A stretch of 64,000 nt of DNA from Peptoniphilus sp034090345 (lineage in GTDB: Bacteria; Bacillota; Clostridia; Tissierellales; Peptoniphilaceae). This document shows positions 61,308-64,000 of the stretch, piece by piece. Both the position numbers and the translations under genes were made by a program. The notes under the pieces are model-generated. The model was not told where the DNA came from. It ran no database searches and saw only the letters and a program-made list of their open reading frames with translations. Numbering within the stretch: position 1 is the stretch's first letter; the number at the start of each line of letters is the position of its first letter. The stretch spans positions 1 to 64,000 of the forward strand of contig NZ_JAXDSS010000069.1 in the NCBI RefSeq assembly GCF_034090345.1. Direction: 5' to 3'.

Positions 61308-62680
61308 TGGATTTATATAAAGGAAGATTTAATAAGAAAACAGCTTCAATTGCTCATGAATTTAATAGTTCCATTGGAGTAGATTATAAACTATATAGAG
61401 TTGATATAAAGGGCTCAAAAGCACATGCAAAAATGTTAAATAAGTGTGGAATAATATCGGATGAAGATTTTACAAAAATTGATTTAGGACTAGATTCAAT
61501 ACTTTTAGATATAGAAAATTGCAACCTGGAATTTTCAAAAGATGCTGAAGATATTCACATGTTTATAGAATCTGAACTAACAAATAGAATTGGAGATGCA
61601 GGTAAAAAACTACACACTGCAAGATCTAGAAATGACCAAGTCGCAGTAGATGTAAAACTATTTACAATAGAAGCTTCTAAAAGAGCTATAGATTTATTAG
61701 TTGAATTGGAAGAAATAATATTTAAAGTTGCTGAAGAAAATTTAGATTCTGTAATGCCCGGTTATACACATTTACAAATTGCACAACCTGTTACATTTGC
61801 ACATCATATAATGGCATATGCTCAAATGTTTTTAAGAGATATTTCAAGAATATCCGATGCAATAGATAGAATGATGACCAGTCCACTTGGAGCAGGTGCT
61901 TTAGCAACAACAACTTATGAAATAGATAGAAATTTTACAGCTTTAGAGCTTGGATTTAAAGCTCCAACATTAAATTCTATGGATTCTGTGTCGGATAGAG
62001 ACCATGTTGTTGAACTATTATATTGTCTAGCTAACGTTGGGATGCATTTTTCTAGATTAGCAGAAGAACTTATAATATATTCATCACAAGAATTTAAATT
62101 TATAACTATAGCTGACGAATACTCAAGCGGGTCTTCAATTATGCCTCAAAAGAAAAATCCTGATATGGCAGAACTTTTAAGAGCAAAATCAGTACGTCTA
62201 TATTCAAATCTAATGGGAATAATGACTATGTTAAAGGGGATACCTCTTTCATACAACAAAGATATGCAAGAAGACAAAGAATATTTATTCGACAGTGTTG
62301 AAACATTTGAAATATCGATAGAAGTTTTAAAAGGTATGTTAGATACTATGGTAGTTAATTCAAATAGAATGAGAGAAATGGCTGATAAGGGGTATATAAA
62401 TGCAACTGATACAGCAGATTATCTTGTAAAAAAAGGTCTTGCCTTTAGAGATGCGTACTATATAACAGGAAGTATTGTAAAATACGGGATTTCCGAAAAT
62501 CTTAGCTTAAATGAAATACCTTTAGAAAAATATAAAGAGTTTTCAGAAGTATTTGAAGAAGATTACTATAAGTTTATAGATTTAGATTATATATTAAACG
62601 AAAGAAAAGTTTTTGGAGGTCCTTCAGCTAAGTCTGTTAAAGAACAAATTATTCTAACTAAAAAACAAATTAGAAGATAG
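61301..62680 (+). CDS. argH: Argininosuccinate lyase
   Basis: 459 residues. The fumarase-superfamily signature GSSIMPQKKNPDMAE is present near 281, with HTARSRNDQVAVD and MPGYTHLQIAQP. Start either 61301 or ATG 61307, where the coding match (MDLYKGRF) begins; the shorter is possible. Overlaps argG by 7 bp. Confidence 0.97.
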   Translation: MVMDLYKGRFNKKTASIAHEFNSSIGVDYKLYRVDIKGSKAHAKMLNKCGIISDEDFTKIDLGLDSILLDIENCNLEFSKDAEDIHMFIESELTNRIGDAGKKLHTARSRNDQVAVDVKLFTIEASKRAIDLLVELEEIIFKVAEENLDSVMPGYTHLQIAQPVTFAHHIMAYAQMFLRDISRISDAIDRMMTSPLGAGALATTTYEIDRNFTALELGFKAPTLNSMDSVSDRDHVVELLYCLANVGMHFSRLAEELIIYSSQEFKFITIADEYSSGSSIMPQKKNPDMAELLRAKSVRLYSNLMGIMTMLKGIPLSYNKDMQEDKEYLFDSVETFEISIEVLKGMLDTMVVNSNRMREMADKGYINATDTADYLVKKGLAFRDAYYITGSIVKYGISENLSLNEIPLEKYKEFSEVFEEDYYKFIDLDYILNERKVFGGPSAKSVKEQIILTKKQIRR

Positions 62681-62705
62681 TAAAAACAATAAAAAAACAA
62701 TGTTA

Positions 62706-62733
62706 TGCCTTTTTCTATAGAAAGAGGCTTTTT
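62706..62733 (+). terminator. Terminator after argGH
   Basis: GCCT..TTCT/AGAA..AGGC hairpin followed by T5, 25 bp after argH. Confidence 0.75.
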
Positions 62734-62741
62734 ATATGGAT

Positions 62742-62764
62742 TTATCTATGTTGGGCATAGATAA
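62742..62764. repeat. Perfect stem-loop before oadA
   Basis: TTATCTATG and CATAGATAA around TTGGG, 128 bp before the oadA start. No T-run follows. TATAAT at 62810-62815 is the probable -10 of oadA. Nothing else is recognised in 62734-62892. Confidence 0.5.
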
Positions 62765-62892
62765 GTTGAATATTAAAAGCTTTTTGGCCGCTTGAGAAAG
62801 GGTATATATTATAATATCATTAATAAAGAAAATATAGGGATAATAATTTTATAATTACAAATTAATAGAGTAAGTTATTTTTAGGAGGAATA

Positions 62893-64000
62893 ATGGGAAG
62901 AACAATAGAATTTACAGAAACTGTACTCAGGGATGCTCATCAAAGTTTGATGGCGACAAGAATGAGAACTGAAGATTTTAAAGATGCTTTAAATCTTTTA
63001 GACAATGCTGGATATAGAGCTTTAGAGTGTTGGGGAGGAGCTACTTTTGACTCTTGTATAAGATTTTTAGATGAAGACCCATGGGAAAGACTGAGATTTA
63101 TAAAATCAAATCTAAGGAACACTAAAACTCAAATGCTTTTAAGAGGTCAAAATTTATTAGGTTATAAAAATTATCCTGACGATGTAGTGGAAAAATTTAT
63201 AGAACTATCTATTAGCAATGGCATAGATATAATAAGAATTTTTGACGCACTAAACGATATAAGAAATCTTGAAACTTCAATCAGTGCTACAAAGAAATAT
63301 GGAGCAGAAGCTCAAGTTGCAATAAGTTATACAACTTCTGAAATACACACTGTTGAATATTTTTCAAATCTTGTTTCTAAAATTACAGAAATGGGGGCGG
63401 ATTCAATAGCTATAAAAGATATGGCAGGGATATTGACGCCTTATAAGGCTTATGAATTAGTAACTCAATTAAGGAAAAATACTAATATTCCATTAGAACT
63501 TCATACACATGAGACAACGGGAATGGGTTCGATGACTTATTTAAAGGGAATTGAAGCTGGGATTGATATAATAGATACTGCAATATCACCATTTTCCGGG
63601 GGAACATCACAGCCTTCAACAGAAACTTTAGATGTTTTGATAAGAGAGAGCGGCAACAATACAAGACTTAACATGAAGGTATTAGAAGAATTGGCAAGCT
63701 TTTTCCAAAATGTTAAGGAAAAGTATTTGAAAGAAGGAACTCTACCTACAAAGATGTTGTCTATTGACCCTAAGGGATTGATTTATCAAGTTCCCGGCGG
63801 AATGCTTTCAAACTTGTATACTCAACTTGCAGGACTTAAAAAACTTGATAAGTATGAAGAAGTTCTTCAAGAAGTTCCACGTGTCAGAGCAGATTTAGGT
63901 TTTCCTCCACTAGTAACTCCTATGAGTCAAATGGTAGGAACTCAAGCTACTTTCAATATAATAACAGGACAAAGATATAAAATGGTTCCCAATGAAGTAA
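62893..64000 (+). CDS. oadA: Oxaloacetate decarboxylase alpha / pyruvate carboxylase carboxyltransferase (5' part)
   Basis: At least 369 codons, running off the window. ATG with TTAGGAGG upstream. ETVLRDAHQSLMATRMRT, metal and substrate residues GGATFDSC and RIFDALNDIRN, and HTHETTGMGS (metal-binding His) followed by SPFSGGTSQPS define the carboxyltransferase TIM barrel; VPRVRADLGFPPLVTPMSQMVGTQA begins the connecting domain. A biotin domain may follow beyond the edge. Oxaloacetate decarboxylase alpha is favoured over pyruvate carboxylase subunit B because the start lacks a biotin carboxylase. Confidence 0.88.
   Translation, partial: MGRTIEFTETVLRDAHQSLMATRMRTEDFKDALNLLDNAGYRALECWGGATFDSCIRFLDEDPWERLRFIKSNLRNTKTQMLLRGQNLLGYKNYPDDVVEKFIELSISNGIDIIRIFDALNDIRNLETSISATKKYGAEAQVAISYTTSEIHTVEYFSNLVSKITEMGADSIAIKDMAGILTPYKAYELVTQLRKNTNIPLELHTHETTGMGSMTYLKGIEAGIDIIDTAISPFSGGTSQPSTETLDVLIRESGNNTRLNMKVLEELASFFQNVKEKYLKEGTLPTKMLSIDPKGLIYQVPGGMLSNLYTQLAGLKKLDKYEEVLQEVPRVRADLGFPPLVTPMSQMVGTQATFNIITGQRYKMVPNEV

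Noticed and set aside
1..64000. CRISPR arrays
   Set aside because: No regularly spaced 25-40-bp direct repeats with unique spacers and no cas genes were seen; the only long direct repeat is the pair of scars at 41.6 and 49.1 kb.

Overview
The window is low-GC, gene-dense Firmicute DNA. The combination of an Rnf complex, a fused NfnAB-type transhydrogenase, carbon starvation transporter CstA, an oxaloacetate-decarboxylase-type carboxyltransferase and no respiratory oxidase points to an anaerobic, amino-acid/peptide-fermenting member of the Tissierellia/Peptoniphilaceae, and a Parvimonas-like organism would fit. The genus is an inference from gene content and composition; no 16S gene is present.

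Layout. 0-3.3 kb is an accessory patch: a HicAB toxin-antitoxin pair, then a four-ORF cassette (basic small ORF, GHKL ATPase, STAS-like protein, two-TM membrane protein) bracketed by two look-alike terminators. 3.3-5.7 kb (minus) encodes the NfnAB fusion. 5.8-6.9 kb is an insertion-sequence graveyard (IS481-like and IS21 istA remnants). 6.9-12.0 kb is the rnfCDGEAB operon, followed by a decayed extradiol dioxygenase gene. 12.9-19.8 kb is a long tightly packed run: NusG-domain-II protein, Gx transporter, maf, radC, RNase E/G, SGNH hydrolase and a set of type IV pilin-like genes. 19.8-33.7 kb is housekeeping: efp, Asp23-nusB, xseAB-ispA-tlyA-recN, NUDIX, nucleoside phosphorylases, S2P protease, scpAB, a pseudouridine synthase, a methyltransferase and an HI0933-type flavoprotein. 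33.7-35.1 kb is a junction with an internally deleted ISL3-like transposase, a large hairpin and tRNA-Leu(GAG). 35.1-41.3 kb holds Asp23-fakA-recG-rsmD-coaD, a coiled-coil protein and a lipoprotein.

41.3-52.7 kb is a second accessory region of mobile-element origin. Two units share the same scar (istB 3' remnant plus serine-recombinase 3' remnant), each followed by a TetR gene with its own palindromic operator and transporter genes: unit A has an ECF S component, EcfT, a double EcfA and two ABC half-transporters, unit B has a MATE exporter. A third recombinase scar and a GNAT acetyltransferase of different composition follow.

52.7-64 kb contains a methyltransferase, a minus-strand iron/siderophore-type ABC operon led by an unusual P-loop NTPase, cstA, a MOSC protein, a small membrane protein, a T-box-controlled argGH operon and the 5' part of an OadA-type carboxyltransferase gene running off the end.

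How it fits together: Rnf couples ferredoxin oxidation to an ion gradient, Nfn couples ferredoxin/NADH to NADP+, CstA brings in peptides or pyruvate and OadA acts on C4 acids, so the central metabolism seen here is fermentative with electron bifurcation. Strong promoters are of the sigma-A type, many with an extended -10. The most unusual candidates for new biology are the GHKL/STAS-like cassette with its apparently split first protein, the duplicated-scar TetR/transporter region, and the NTPase attached to the Fec-type operon.
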